A stretch of DNA of 58,750 nt, from positions 1 through 58,750 of the forward strand of contig JAIXTE010000101.1 in the NCBI GenBank assembly GCA_027484315.1. Direction: 5' to 3'. This document shows, piece after piece, positions 31,617-40,543 of the stretch (position 1 is the first letter of the stretch; every line of letters begins with the position of its first letter). Source of the DNA: Burkholderiales bacterium. Its GTDB lineage: Bacteria > Pseudomonadota > Gammaproteobacteria > Burkholderiales > Burkholderiaceae_B. The notes beneath the pieces are model-generated. The model did no database searches. It was not told the DNA's origin and saw nothing but the letters and a program-made list of their open reading frames with translations. A program made the position numbers and the translations under genes.

Positions 31617-32495
31617 ATGATCACTGGCAGCATTGTCGCGATTGTTTCGCCGATGTTTGAAGACGGTTCGCTGGATTATGACAGCTACCGCAAACTCATT
31701 GATTGGCACATTGAACAAGGCACCGACTCCATCGTGGCCGTAGGTACCACTGGCGAATCGCCCACTGTGGATGTTGAAGAGCATGGCGAACTGATTCGCG
31801 TTGCTGTTGAACAGGCTGCAGGGCGTATTCCGATTATTGCAGGCACAGGCGGCAACTCCACGACCGAAGCGATTGAACTGACGGAATACGCCCGCAAGGT
31901 GGGCTCTGCCGCCAGCTTGCAGGTGGTGCCGTATTACAACAAGCCCACGCAGGAGGGGATTTACCTTCATATGCGCAAAGTGGCTGAGGCTGTTGATTTG
32001 CCGGTCATTTTGTACAATGTGCCCGGCCGCACTGTGGCTGACATGGCCCATTCCACTGTGGTGCGCTTGAGCAAGGTTGACGGCATTGTCGGTATCAAGG
32101 AAGCCACGGGCAATCTGGAACGTGGTGCCTGGCTGATTCGCGACACCTCTCCTGATTTCGCTGTGTACAGTGGAGATGATCCCACTGCAGTGAACTTGAT
32201 GTTGATGGGCGGGAAAGGAAACATTTCCGTAACTGCCAACGTGGCACCCAAGCTGATGCATGAATTGTGCGCTGCTGCGATGGCAGGTGATGTGAAGACG
32301 GCACACGGCTTGAATCTTTCATTGCTGGATTTGCACCAGGCCATGTTTGTGCAGGCCAACCCGATTCCTGTGAAATATGCATTGAGCAAGATGGGCAAGA
32401 TGGCACCAGGTATTCGCCTGCCACTGACGCGACTGGAATCCGGATTTCACCAAACCGTGGATGGTGCCTTGCGCGCACACCGGTTGATTGACTAA
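31617..32495 (+). CDS. dapA: 4-hydroxy-tetrahydrodipicolinate synthase
   Basis: First committed step of the lysine and diaminopimelate pathway: condenses pyruvate and aspartate semialdehyde. The 292-residue TIM-barrel protein has the GTTGESPTV motif, the tyrosine of YYNKPTQEG, the Schiff-base lysine at residue 161 in GIKEATGN, and [16 protein letters not shown] lies before the ATG. The order dapA-bamC is the same as in E. coli (dapA-nlpB), which supports both assignments. Confidence 0.98.
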   Translation: MITGSIVAIVSPMFEDGSLDYDSYRKLIDWHIEQGTDSIVAVGTTGESPTVDVEEHGELIRVAVEQAAGRIPIIAGTGGNSTTEAIELTEYARKVGSAASLQVVPYYNKPTQEGIYLHMRKVAEAVDLPVILYNVPGRTVADMAHSTVVRLSKVDGIVGIKEATGNLERGAWLIRDTSPDFAVYSGDDPTAVNLMLMGGKGNISVTANVAPKLMHELCAAAMAGDVKTAHGLNLSLLDLHQAMFVQANPIPVKYALSKMGKMAPGIRLPLTRLESGFHQTVDGALRAHRLID

Positions 32496-32519
32496 AGATC
32501 ACTTAAGGCTGTGAAACAA

Positions 32520-33680
32520 ATGGAATTGAACAAGACAACCCCTTTCAAACTGCTAATCATTGCCGCTGCTGTGTCTGCTGCCGCAGGATGTGCCACCTAC
32601 AAAGAAGCAGTGGAGGGGCAGAAAACCGCCTACAAAACAGCTGAAAAGCGTGAGCTGGGCCTGGAGGTTCCTCCGGACCTGACCGCTCAATCTGCAGATG
32701 AGCAGTTTTTGATTCCAGGTGAGTCAGGTTCTGGTTCAGTGTCTGCCTCCTCGTTTTACAGCGGCGGCGCTGCGCGTCCCGCTGGCGCTCGTGTTCAACC
32801 TGCAGAACCTGTGCTGGTGGACAGCAAGGACATCAGGATCAAGCGCGTTGGCAATGTACGGTCTCTGGAAGTCAAAATGCCGCCTGAGCAATTGTGGCCC
32901 AAGTTGCGCGAGTTCTGGAAGGAAACAGGTTTTGAGCTGTCTGTTGATGACCCAAAAATTGGTTTGATGGAAACGAACTGGGCCGAGAACCGCGCCAATA
33001 TTCCATTAGACGGCTTGCGTAAAATTATTGGCACGGTGTTCGATGGGGTGTATTCCAGCAACACACGTGACCGTTACCGCACACGAATGGAGCCAGTTGA
33101 AGGCGGCGTTGAAATTTTCGTGACCCACCGCGGTATGGAAGAGAACTACACCGATCAATCCCAGTCTGTGATGAAGTGGATGAACCGCCCATCCGATCCT
33201 GAACTGGAAGCTGAAATGCTGAACCGCTTGATGGTCAAGTTGACTGGTGATGAAAAAGCTGCTGAAGCATCAGGTCGCCCAGTAGGGCAAGCCCTGATCT
33301 CGGTTCAGAAAAAGCCGGATGGCACTGCCATTGTGCTTGCCGAGGATTTCCCTCAAGCATGGCGTCGCGTTGGGTTTGGTTTGGATCGTGCCGGCTTTAT
33401 TGTTGAAGATCGAGATCGTTCAAACGGTGTGTATTACGTGAAGTACATTCCTGATTCAGCCACCGCAGAGGGTGAAAAGAAAGGCTTTTTTGGCAAGATA
33501 TTCGGTGGTAACAGCAAAGCAGGGAGCAATTCCTTGAAAGCTGACCAGCGTTTCCAGGTGGTTGTAGCGCCTGAAAATAACAAGTCGACCTTGGTCAAGT
33601 TTACATCTGAGCGGGGCGGTGCAGTGGATGCTGCTGTATCTGAAGAAGCCGCGACAAAGCTGGCTGGAAAGCTGCGGTAA
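32520..33680 (+). CDS. bamC: Outer membrane assembly factor BamC (NlpB) lipoprotein
   Basis: Lipoprotein of the BAM complex that inserts beta-barrel proteins in the outer membrane. The start at ATG 32520 gives 386 residues with AAGG 11 nt upstream; a GTG 9 nt earlier is only 2 nt from that AAGG. The signal peptide ends at Cys24 in SAAAGCATY. The disordered N-terminal segment (residues about 25-80) contains the PDLT motif (EVPPDLTAQS), which is where BamC binds BamD, followed by two helix-grip domains with VEIFVTHRGMEE and a second one ending in LAGKLR. Directly after dapA. Confidence 0.93.
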   Translation: MELNKTTPFKLLIIAAAVSAAAGCATYKEAVEGQKTAYKTAEKRELGLEVPPDLTAQSADEQFLIPGESGSGSVSASSFYSGGAARPAGARVQPAEPVLVDSKDIRIKRVGNVRSLEVKMPPEQLWPKLREFWKETGFELSVDDPKIGLMETNWAENRANIPLDGLRKIIGTVFDGVYSSNTRDRYRTRMEPVEGGVEIFVTHRGMEENYTDQSQSVMKWMNRPSDPELEAEMLNRLMVKLTGDEKAAEASGRPVGQALISVQKKPDGTAIVLAEDFPQAWRRVGFGLDRAGFIVEDRDRSNGVYYVKYIPDSATAEGEKKGFFGKIFGGNSKAGSNSLKADQRFQVVVAPENNKSTLVKFTSERGGAVDAAVSEEAATKLAGKLR

Positions 33681-33685
33681 TTGAC

Positions 33686-34504
33686 GTGAAATTTGCCAGT
33701 CTCGGCAGTGGTAGTGAAGGAAACTGCTGGTTGTTTGAGTGTGGGGCCGCGACGGCCCCCACGCGCTTAATGGTGGATTGCGGTTTCGCCGTGAAAGAAA
33801 CCGTTGCGCGTCTTGATCGAGTCGGTGTGCAACCTGATCAAGTCGACGCGATTGTTGTAACTCACGAGCACGGTGATCACATTGGCGGTGTTTTTAAATT
33901 CAGCCGCAAGTTTGGAACCCCTGTGTACCTGACTCATGGTACCTGGAGAGCCGCGTTGCGTTCACGGTTAACTGACCCAGACTACCTGGAAACGGGCAGG
34001 GTGATCCTGATTGACAGCCACAATCCTTTTCCGATCAAAAAGCTGACTTTGCATCCTTTTCCTGTTCCGCATGATGCTGCCGAACCAATCCAAATGCTGA
34101 TTGAATCCAGTGCAGGGTTTATAACAGGTATTCTGACCGATTGTGGCAGCGCTACAGCGCATTTGGTAGGTATGTTGAACCGAGCCCATGCCTTGATCCT
34201 CGAATCCAACCACTGCCCGGAAATGCTGTCCAATTCGCCTTATCCACCCAGCCTGAAAAAAAGAGTCAGTGGAGATTACGGGCATTTGAGTAATCAGGTT
34301 GCTTGCGACATCTTGAGGAGGCTGAATTCAGGCAACTTGCGGTTTGTGGTGGCAGCGCATTTGAGTAAAACAACCAACTGCAGGGATGTGGTGCAGGACA
34401 TGTGGCACGAGGTGCTCAGCCCAAGGGGCATTGCATTTGATATCGCTTGCCAGGAAGCTGGGTTCGCCTGGAGAAGTCTTGATCCGGCTGCGCTGGCTGC
34501 ATGA
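33686..34504 (+). CDS. Metallo-beta-lactamase-fold hydrolase (YycJ/WalJ-like)
   Basis: A 272-residue cytosolic MBL-fold protein. The metal site motif THEHGDHIGG (residues about 58-67) and later histidines (FPVPHDA, ESNHCPEML, AAHLSK) are present, with the early GSGSEGNCWL motif typical of the YycJ group (phosphoribosyl-cyclic-phosphodiesterase or exonuclease-like annotation). A GTG start at 33686, 5 nt after bamC, is used; TTGACGTG gives no strong ribosome-binding site, so translational coupling is likely. The specific substrate is unknown. Last gene of the plus-strand run. Confidence 0.87.
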   Translation: MKFASLGSGSEGNCWLFECGAATAPTRLMVDCGFAVKETVARLDRVGVQPDQVDAIVVTHEHGDHIGGVFKFSRKFGTPVYLTHGTWRAALRSRLTDPDYLETGRVILIDSHNPFPIKKLTLHPFPVPHDAAEPIQMLIESSAGFITGILTDCGSATAHLVGMLNRAHALILESNHCPEMLSNSPYPPSLKKRVSGDYGHLSNQVACDILRRLNSGNLRFVVAAHLSKTTNCRDVVQDMWHEVLSPRGIAFDIACQEAGFAWRSLDPAALAA

Positions 34505-34573
34505 ACAGAATCATTACTTTTTTTGAGTGAATTCAAGCCGCTGAATTCACCGCTGAATTGGCACCGGCCTATA

Positions 34574-34607
34574 AAAAAAGCCCCAAACTTTCATTTGGGG
34601 CTTTTTT
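34574..34607. terminator. Bidirectional terminator after the MBL-fold gene
   Basis: The stem AAAAAAGCCCCAAA / TTTGGGGCTTTTTT (34574-34587 with 34594-34607) has a 6-nt loop. It ends the plus-strand operon and, read in the other direction, the minus-strand Pro/Ala-rich lipoprotein gene. Confidence 0.95.
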
Positions 34608-34639
34608 ACATTCAAGCGCTTGTTAAAGGCGCATTGAAA

Positions 34640-34858
34640 TTACTTCTTTTCTTCAACAGGAGCAGCTGGTGCTGGCTCAGCTGCTGGAGCTGGTTCAGTT
34701 GCTGGAGCAGCAGGAGCAGCTGGTTCCATTGCAGGAGCAGCAGGAGCTTGTTCAGTTACTGCTGGTGCTGCTGGTTCAACTGGAGCTGCTTCTTCTTTCT
34801 TGCCACAAGCGGCCAAAGCAACAGCGAACAAAGATGCGATCAAAATTGAATTTTTCAT
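34640..34858 (-). CDS. Pro/Ala-rich small lipoprotein
   Basis: A 72-residue precursor. The start at 34858 has AAGGAA 7 nt upstream. The signal peptide (KNSILIASLFAVALAAC) ends in a good lipobox, LAAC, at Cys18. The mature part is about 55 residues of Pro, Ala and Glu in imperfect repeats (APA, EPA, TEPAPAAEPAPAAP) and ends in EEKK. Such chains usually act as flexible envelope linkers or spacers, but no function is established. The coding DNA is low complexity (repeats of GCAGGAGCAGCTGG-like units), so the length may vary between strains. Confidence 0.75.
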   Translation of the reverse strand: MKNSILIASLFAVALAACGKKEEAAPVEPAAPAVTEQAPAAPAMEPAAPAAPATEPAPAAEPAPAAPVEEKK

Positions 34859-34884
34859 GTTTATTCCTTTTGGGGTCACGAACT

Positions 34885-34910
34885 AGGCGCCGATTCAAGC
34901 GCCTTTTTTA
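34885..34910 (+). terminator. Orphan plus-strand terminator opposite the lipoprotein leader
   Basis: The stem AGGCGC / GCGCCT (34885-34890 with 34899-34904) has an 8-nt loop and is followed by TTTTTT on the plus strand only. No plus-strand gene ends just before it: the previous plus-strand gene already has a terminator at 34574-34607. On the minus strand it is a hairpin in the lipoprotein mRNA leader. Confidence 0.55.
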
Positions 34911-34991
34911 GAGCAAATAGGCTCACAAGAGAACCCAGAATCACCCATTTTCCTGCTGGGTGTTCAAGCACTCAAGCGGAAAACTCTGCAA

Positions 34992-35019
34992 ATTTTAACG
35001 AATAGCCTGTCAAATTCAA
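34992..35019 (-). promoter_or_regulatory. Candidate sigma70 promoter for the Pro/Ala-rich lipoprotein
   Basis: On the minus strand TTGAAT (35019-35014) and TAAAAT (34997-34992) are separated by 16 nt. This would start a leader of about 125 nt before the lipoprotein ATG, holding two hairpins (CACCCA/TGGGTG at 34942-34962 and the stem at 34885-34904). The rest of the 238-nt gap up to roxA shows nothing else. Confidence 0.4.
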
Positions 35020-35096
35020 GTCATTGTTTCGACCTTATTTTGGAGGCAAAATTCTATTGACTTTGCCGAGTCGTTTCAAATTCTAAATGAAATTAA

Positions 35097-36248
35097 TCAC
35101 ATTAGGGTTTCCACCCAACCCGCTTTTGCAAAACCAATTAAAAAATACTCGAATTCAGGATTTTTTAAAGCCTTTGCAGCGTCGGATGGCTCCATTTCGC
35201 GCTGGTTTGCGAGCATTTGCAGTTGTTTAACGGTAAGTGGAGCCTTCGCGTTGACAACCTCTCCATTGATGAAAAAGGTCTGGTCTTTGAACAACATTTT
35301 AGTTTTCATGCTCAAAGCAATTCCGCGCTCGCATAAAACACTGATTATTTCGTGTATTTCCTGATCTTCTGTGTTGTTTACAAAATACACATGCGGTTTG
35401 GGTTCAGTGAGCAATGCGCCCATGCTGCAATGGATTTGGTGCGATTCGGCTCCAAAGCGTGCCAAAGAATTCAAACCAAAATTCAGCAAGTCGTCAGGAA
35501 TTTCTGCTGGGCTCTTTTGAAGGCCTCTGCCCGGGTCTGAAAACAGGCAGTTTGTCATTTCCGGATCTTTGTCGATCTGATCAGCCAAGTCACGAAGAAT
35601 ACCGCTCAGTACCTCTGCCTGCGTCGGTGCCCGAAAGCCGATGCTGAGTGTTGAACAAACCCCTACGGCAGTGCCATCATGTCCATAGTTCGGTGGCAGG
35701 TACAGCATGTCGCCTGGTTCAAGAACAAATTCTTCTGTGGGTTTGAAGTCTTTGAGGATTTTCAGCGGCACGTCTTCTTCAAGGTTCTTGTTTTGAAGCG
35801 GGCCGATTTTCCATCGACGCTGTCCATGCATCTGGAGCAGAAACACATCGTAGGAATCGTAATGTGGCCCAACACCTCCGCCATCGCTCGCCAGGCTGAG
35901 CATGACGTCATCCAGGCGTGCATCAGGTATGAATCTGAACAACTGAAGAAGGTCATAGGCTTCTGGTAAGTGGTGGTCAATGCCTTGTACCAAGACAGTC
36001 CACGCCTTCTTGTTCATGGGCGGCAATTCGTCGAACGGACCGTGTTCCAGTGTCCAGCCGGTTTTGCCATGCTGGATCAGCCGGCTTTCGATGTCTTCAT
36101 CCGAGGCCATTTCCGCAATGGTGTCGAAATCGCACAAGGGTTCGAAATCGGGAAAGGCCTGCCGGAACAACTTGGGTTTTTTATGCCAGTGTTCCCGCAT
36201 GAACTGTTCTACGGAAAGGTCTGCAATTTGTTTGAGGGGTTTAATCAT
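35097..36248 (-). CDS. roxA: JmjC/cupin ribosomal protein L16 arginine hydroxylase (RoxA/YcfD type)
   Basis: A 2-oxoglutarate/Fe(II) oxygenase of the ribosomal oxygenase family that in E. coli hydroxylates an arginine of L16. The 383-residue protein has the JmjC region with GVGPHYDSYDVFLLQMHGQRRW (the HxD iron ligands in HYDSYD) and later the lysine/histidine segment around PPNYGHDGTAVG, followed by the C-terminal winged-helix dimer domain. RHWxKPxLFRQAFP-like N-terminus (REHWHKKPKLFRQAFPDF) is typical. It is transcribed toward the lipoprotein gene and divergently from the SlyD-type gene. Confidence 0.92.
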   Translation of the reverse strand: MIKPLKQIADLSVEQFMREHWHKKPKLFRQAFPDFEPLCDFDTIAEMASDEDIESRLIQHGKTGWTLEHGPFDELPPMNKKAWTVLVQGIDHHLPEAYDLLQLFRFIPDARLDDVMLSLASDGGGVGPHYDSYDVFLLQMHGQRRWKIGPLQNKNLEEDVPLKILKDFKPTEEFVLEPGDMLYLPPNYGHDGTAVGVCSTLSIGFRAPTQAEVLSGILRDLADQIDKDPEMTNCLFSDPGRGLQKSPAEIPDDLLNFGLNSLARFGAESHQIHCSMGALLTEPKPHVYFVNNTEDQEIHEIISVLCERGIALSMKTKMLFKDQTFFINGEVVNAKAPLTVKQLQMLANQREMEPSDAAKALKNPEFEYFLIGFAKAGWVETLM

Positions 36249-36265
36249 TGGCTTGTTGGTTCAAT

Positions 36266-36294
36266 TTGGGCGATTTGTGGATTACGGGTATCAT
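36266..36294 (+). promoter_or_regulatory. Candidate sigma70 promoter for the SlyD-type gene
   Basis: TTGGGC (36266-36271) and TATCAT (36289-36294) are 17 nt apart, in the 102-nt divergent gap between roxA and the isomerase gene, about 56 nt before its ATG. Moderate match, by eye only. Confidence 0.38.
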
Positions 36295-36350
36295 AGGCCA
36301 CCTTAAAAGACTGCCCACTGTTGGGGCGCTGATTTCTGGAGTTATGTACG

Positions 36351-36899
36351 ATGATTGTTGAGCACGGCACGGTGGTTACCCTTGATTTTGAGCTGCGTGA
36401 TGCGCAGGGTGAACTGATTCAGGAACACGGTGGTGAGCCGATCGTTTACCTGCATGGCAGTGAAAATGAAGTGTTCCCAAAGTTGCAGGAAGCCGTGGAC
36501 GGCAAGGTTGTGGGCGACGAGGTGTTCGTTCAGCTTGAACCCGAAGATGCTTTTGGCGATTTTGATCCCGAATTGATGCGTGTCGAAGACCTGGACAGCT
36601 TTGGCGAAGACCTGGAAATCGGCATGCAGCTTGAGGAAGTGCCGGTTGAAGACGAAAATGAGCCAGACGAACAGGCCACGGAAGAGAACACGGGTTTTGG
36701 TCGTGTGTGGACAGTGACTGACATCGCGGAAGGCAAAGTGGTACTGGATGGCAATCATCCATTTGCAGGCATGGCCTTGCGTTACCACCTCAAGGTGTTG
36801 GACATTCGCTCAGCCAACGAGGAAGAAAAGGCGCAAGGGGCAGCAGCGCAATCTCTGTTCAGCGTGGCACCCAACCCGGGTGCGCACAAGCTGAACTAA
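36351..36899 (+). CDS. FKBP-type peptidyl-prolyl isomerase, SlyD family
   Basis: A 182-residue cytosolic FKBP. It begins IVEHGTVVTLDFELRDAQGE, followed by the insert-in-flap (IF) domain (around PEDAFGDFDPELM) and ends the FKBP fold with NHPFAGMALRYHLKVLDI, typical of SlyD. An acidic loop (residues about 88-110, VPVEDENEPDEQATEEN) is inserted in the IF region. The C-terminal His/Cys-rich metal-binding tail of E. coli SlyD is missing, so nickel delivery is unlikely; folding help is the safe role. GGAG lies 9 nt before the ATG. It converges with the phosphoesterase gene, 8 nt apart. Confidence 0.9.
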   Translation: MIVEHGTVVTLDFELRDAQGELIQEHGGEPIVYLHGSENEVFPKLQEAVDGKVVGDEVFVQLEPEDAFGDFDPELMRVEDLDSFGEDLEIGMQLEEVPVEDENEPDEQATEENTGFGRVWTVTDIAEGKVVLDGNHPFAGMALRYHLKVLDIRSANEEEKAQGAAAQSLFSVAPNPGAHKLN

Positions 36900-36907
36900 G
36901 GCTTGGT

Positions 36908-37915
36908 CTAATTGGCTGGGTTTGTACCCTGGGTGATGCTGTTAACCTGAAACGGCTTATCAGTACCCGGGGTGACTGTCACCTTGACCCAGGAATTCAC
37001 CAACGGGTGTCCCCAGCCTTCCAAGCGAAAAAACAGTGCATCTGTTCCTGATGTACCACCGAATTTCTTCAACGAAGGTTTGTCCCATTTGAAACGGTGT
37101 GTGTCGCCATGCACCAACAGCACAGGGCGTTTGGTCGCGTCGATGTACTTGACCAGGCGAACCATGAAATTCTTGTACCCATTGCTGAACAGGCCCGCAG
37201 AACCATCGATCGGATTGCCTTGAATGGCGATCACGGTTTCAGTGGGTGTATCAGCGCCACCGACACTGAACGCTTTTTCGGCATCAACCAGCCAGGCGTC
37301 AATCGCTTTTTCCCGAACGTTGAAAAGGCGCTGCACCTCGGCCTTGCTGGTTTTTCGCGAGGAGGGGTGATCCAGGTCGTTGTTGCTGCCCGGGATGTTC
37401 AGGCTGATGAAAAGCGTGCTGCCGTGACGCCACATGAGGTGTTCGGGAAACGGTGCCGATGTTTGCTGACGCACAGGAAATCTGTTTTTCCCCAGTGAGG
37501 TAGGTTGACCAAATGCCAGCTTTCTGAGGTAAGCCAGTCGCTCCTGTGAATCAAACCCGCCATTGGAGGCACGGTGGCAATCTGTCCACTCGTTGTCGCC
37601 AGGTACAAAAAGTAGGGGTTTCTCACTGCGTTGAAGTTGCTCAATGCGACGTGTGAGCAATTCGTTGGTGCAGGGTTCCCCTCCACCCTTGATGTCGCCG
37701 ACATGCAGCACCCACTGCACATTCGAATCCTGGTTCATGTGTTGAATCAGGCTGTCTGTCGCTGTTTCAAGCAGGTTGTTGTAGGGCTGATCGCCCATCA
37801 GGGCAAAGCTGAACGGCGTGGCTTTGGCTTGCTGAATCGGCATCAATGCCAGCCAAGCCACAGCGAGTGTCCACAGCAAACTTCGACAGCTTTCTGCCAA
37901 TTTCCGGATAACCAT
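36908..37915 (-). CDS. Exported calcineurin-like metallophosphoesterase
   Basis: A 335-residue protein with an N-terminal signal peptide (hydrophobic run ending near QQAKA, about residue 32). The metallophosphoesterase motifs are visible: ALMGDQPYN in the first strand (the usual DxH is replaced by GDQ), VLHVGDIKGGG, VPGDNEWTD, and LLVHGDTHRFK near the end. The substrate is unknown; relatives are annotated only as calcineurin-like phosphoesterases. Its ATG overlaps the mutS stop by 1 nt, so it is translationally coupled to a cytosolic repair gene, which is an odd pairing. Confidence 0.85.
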   Translation of the reverse strand: MVIRKLAESCRSLLWTLAVAWLALMPIQQAKATPFSFALMGDQPYNNLLETATDSLIQHMNQDSNVQWVLHVGDIKGGGEPCTNELLTRRIEQLQRSEKPLLFVPGDNEWTDCHRASNGGFDSQERLAYLRKLAFGQPTSLGKNRFPVRQQTSAPFPEHLMWRHGSTLFISLNIPGSNNDLDHPSSRKTSKAEVQRLFNVREKAIDAWLVDAEKAFSVGGADTPTETVIAIQGNPIDGSAGLFSNGYKNFMVRLVKYIDATKRPVLLVHGDTHRFKWDKPSLKKFGGTSGTDALFFRLEGWGHPLVNSWVKVTVTPGTDKPFQVNSITQGTNPAN

Positions 37916-40542
37916 TAACCCTGTAATCCTTTCAATTGAAAAACAAGTTGCAATGCGTCTCTTGGACTCAGTTCATCAGGATCAGTTTCATTGAGCTTTT
38001 CGAGAATCAGGTTGATGCTGTGCGCGCTGGCTGATGGTTCAGCTTCAGCTTGTTCAGTTACGTCAAACAGATCGACTTGGGCGGTCATGGCGCGTTTTTC
38101 AGCTTCAAGCTGGTCCAGGCGCTTTTGGGCGTTTTTCACAACCAGGGCCGGAAGCCCCGCCAGTTTGGCCACTTGCAAGCCATAGCTTTGGCTGGCTGGC
38201 CCAGCTTCTATGCGGTGCAAAAACACCAATTTGCCCTGGTGCTCGGTGGCTGACAAATGTACGTTGAACACGCTGTCCAGTTCATTGCCCAACGCCGTGA
38301 TTTCAAAATAATGTGTGGCGAACAGGGTCAGGCATTTGTTGGTGTTGGCCAGGCGCTTGGCGATTTCCCAGGCCAGAGACAGGCCATCAAATGTGGAAGT
38401 GCCCCGCCCAATTTCATCCATGATGACCAGGCTTTGCGCGGTGGCCTGTCGAACAATGGTGGCAGCTTCAGTCATTTCCACCATGAAGGTGGAGCGGCCA
38501 CCGGCCAGGTCGTCAGACGCCCCAATGCGGGTAAAAATTCGGTCGAGCAGGCCAATTTGCGCTGAAGCTGCCGGCACAAAACTGCCCATGTGGGCCAGCA
38601 ACGCAATCAGCGCCGTTTGGCGCATGTAGGTGCTTTTGCCGCCCATGTTGGGACCGGTAATCAAGGCCATGTGTTTGCCGGGGTAGAGGGCGCAGTCATT
38701 GGGGGTGAACTGTTCCACCTGCACTTCGAGCACGGGGTGTCGGCCTTGCTGAATGTTCAGCAGCGCATGTGGCACCATGTGCGGCCGAACCCAATTGGCT
38801 TCAAAGGCCACAATGGCCAGCGCCGCCAGTGCGTCCAGTTCAGACAGTTCCTTGGCGCAGCGCTGCAGAAATGGTGTGAACTGGCCCAGCCAAATCATCA
38901 GATTTTCATAAATGACTTTTTCAAGATTCAAGGCCTTGTCTTTGGCGGACAGGGCTTTTTCCTCGAAGGCTTTCAATTCTTCGGTGATGTACCGCTCGGC
39001 GTTTTTCATCGTTTGCCGGCGGATGTAGTGCGCGGGCACTTTGTCGGCCTGGGCGCTACTCACCTCGATGTAGAAACCATGCACCCGGTTGAATTCAACT
39101 TTCAGGTTGGCAATGCCTGTGGCCTGGCGTTCCTGTTTTTCCAGTTCAATCAGGAATTGGCCGCTACCGGTCTGAATGTTGCGCAACTCATCAAGTTCAA
39201 CATGGTAGCCGTCTGCAATCACGCCGCCATCCCGAATCAGCACGGGTGGGTTGTCAGCCAAGGCCTGTGTCAGTTCTGCCAGCAATTCTGGCGGCGATTG
39301 CAAGGCTTGCAACACCAAGTCGAATTCGCCATCGCCAAAGCTGCGAATCAAGTCTGCCACTTGCGGCAGGGCCTGCAGGCTTTCCCGCAAGGCCAGCAGA
39401 TCCCGGGGTTTGGCAGTTTGCATGGCCACACGGCTGCTGATGCGCTCAATGTCGGCCATGGATCGAAGTGTTTTAACCAACCCGAAACAGGCAGGGTCGG
39501 GTGCATTGCCCAGCGTACCGAGCAGGTGTGCGATTTTGCTTTGCCGGGCTTCGATGTGGGCAATATTACGCAAGGGCTCCAGTAGCCATTGCCTGAGCCT
39601 GCGGGCACCCATGCCACTGCCGGTCCTGTTCAGGCGGGAGAACAGGGTAGGCGCGGCTTCTCCACGCAGGGTTTCGGTGAGCTCCAGGTTGCGCCGTGCT
39701 GCTTCGTCCAGTACAAGAAAGTCGCTTTCATGTTCAACCTGAATGTCTGAAACATGTTTGAACGTGTCTGTGCTGAGATGGGTTTCCTTGGCGTACTGCA
39801 AGGCGGCGCCCATGGCGGGTACCGCGAGTTTGGCATGTTGCAGCTCCAGGCTCTCGAGATTGGCAGCCTGCAAAACCGTTTGCAAATGGGTTTGGGCAAA
39901 GCCCGCATCAAAGTGCCAGGCCGGGCGCTCAATAGTGCCGGTGATTTGGCTTTGCTGGGCCCAGTTGCGGTTGTTCACCAGAACCTCGGCCGCATTGAAG
40001 CGGCTAAGGTGTGCGGCAAGCGCGCCTGAATCGCATTCCAGCAAACGAACAGAACCAGCAGACAAGGCCAGACACGCCACGCCCCAGTATTTGCCATCTT
40101 CCGAATACAGGCTGAGCAAGGTTTTGTTTTCCTGATCAGGCAGCAGGGTAGATTCTGTCAAAGTGCCGGGTGTGACCACCCTTGCCACCTTGCGTTCCAT
40201 GGGGCCTTTGGTTGCGCCTGGAATGCCGACCTGCTCGCAAATGGCCACCGAATGGCCCAGTGCAACCAGCTTGGCCAGGTATTGATCGGCCGCATGAAAC
40301 GGAATTCCAGCCATCGGAATGGGTTGGCCGGCCGACTGACCTCGGTGGGTCAGGGTGATGCGCAGCAGTTGTGCGGCCAGTTGCGCGTCATCGAAAAACA
40401 GCTCGTAGAAATCGCCCATGCGATAGAAGAGCAGCTTGTCGGGGTATTCCGCCTTGAGCGTGAGGTACTGCTGCATCATCGGCGTGTGGTTTTCAAACGC
40501 CTGTGATGCAGCCTGATTGTTGGTGTTCGCGGAACGGGTCAA
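37915..40542 (-). CDS. mutS: DNA mismatch repair protein MutS
   Basis: Recognises mismatches and starts mismatch repair with MutL. The 875-residue protein has the mismatch-binding motif [14 protein letters not shown] (Phe-x-Glu in FYE), connector and lever domains, the clamp, and the ATPase with Walker [33 protein letters not shown] and [10 protein letters not shown], then the helical C-terminus. The start is TTG at 40542, one nucleotide after the suhB stop, so translation is probably coupled. An ATG at codon 22 (TPMMQQY) would cut off conserved N-terminal sequence by only a little and cannot be excluded. The following phosphoesterase overlaps it by 1 nt. Confidence 0.97.
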   Translation of the reverse strand: MTRSANTNNQAASQAFENHTPMMQQYLTLKAEYPDKLLFYRMGDFYELFFDDAQLAAQLLRITLTHRGQSAGQPIPMAGIPFHAADQYLAKLVALGHSVAICEQVGIPGATKGPMERKVARVVTPGTLTESTLLPDQENKTLLSLYSEDGKYWGVACLALSAGSVRLLECDSGALAAHLSRFNAAEVLVNNRNWAQQSQITGTIERPAWHFDAGFAQTHLQTVLQAANLESLELQHAKLAVPAMGAALQYAKETHLSTDTFKHVSDIQVEHESDFLVLDEAARRNLELTETLRGEAAPTLFSRLNRTGSGMGARRLRQWLLEPLRNIAHIEARQSKIAHLLGTLGNAPDPACFGLVKTLRSMADIERISSRVAMQTAKPRDLLALRESLQALPQVADLIRSFGDGEFDLVLQALQSPPELLAELTQALADNPPVLIRDGGVIADGYHVELDELRNIQTGSGQFLIELEKQERQATGIANLKVEFNRVHGFYIEVSSAQADKVPAHYIRRQTMKNAERYITEELKAFEEKALSAKDKALNLEKVIYENLMIWLGQFTPFLQRCAKELSELDALAALAIVAFEANWVRPHMVPHALLNIQQGRHPVLEVQVEQFTPNDCALYPGKHMALITGPNMGGKSTYMRQTALIALLAHMGSFVPAASAQIGLLDRIFTRIGASDDLAGGRSTFMVEMTEAATIVRQATAQSLVIMDEIGRGTSTFDGLSLAWEIAKRLANTNKCLTLFATHYFEITALGNELDSVFNVHLSATEHQGKLVFLHRIEAGPASQSYGLQVAKLAGLPALVVKNAQKRLDQLEAEKRAMTAQVDLFDVTEQAEAEPSASAHSINLILEKLNETDPDELSPRDALQLVFQLKGLQG

Positions 40543-40543
40543 C

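Noticed and set aside
30939-32306. Long minus-strand ORF of 455 codons
   Set aside because: It is antisense to trpS, the methyltransferase and dapA, which are clearly real; its composition is typical of a shadow frame and it matches no family I know.
34523-34911. Plus-strand ORFs rich in Leu, Gln, Ser and Trp across the lipoprotein gene
   Set aside because: They are the antisense reading of the Pro/Ala repeats; the minus-strand frame has a signal peptide, a lipobox and a ribosome-binding site.
38590-39585. Plus-strand ORF of 331 codons inside mutS
   Set aside because: It is a frame shadow of the mutS coding sequence, without ribosome-binding site or recognised domain.
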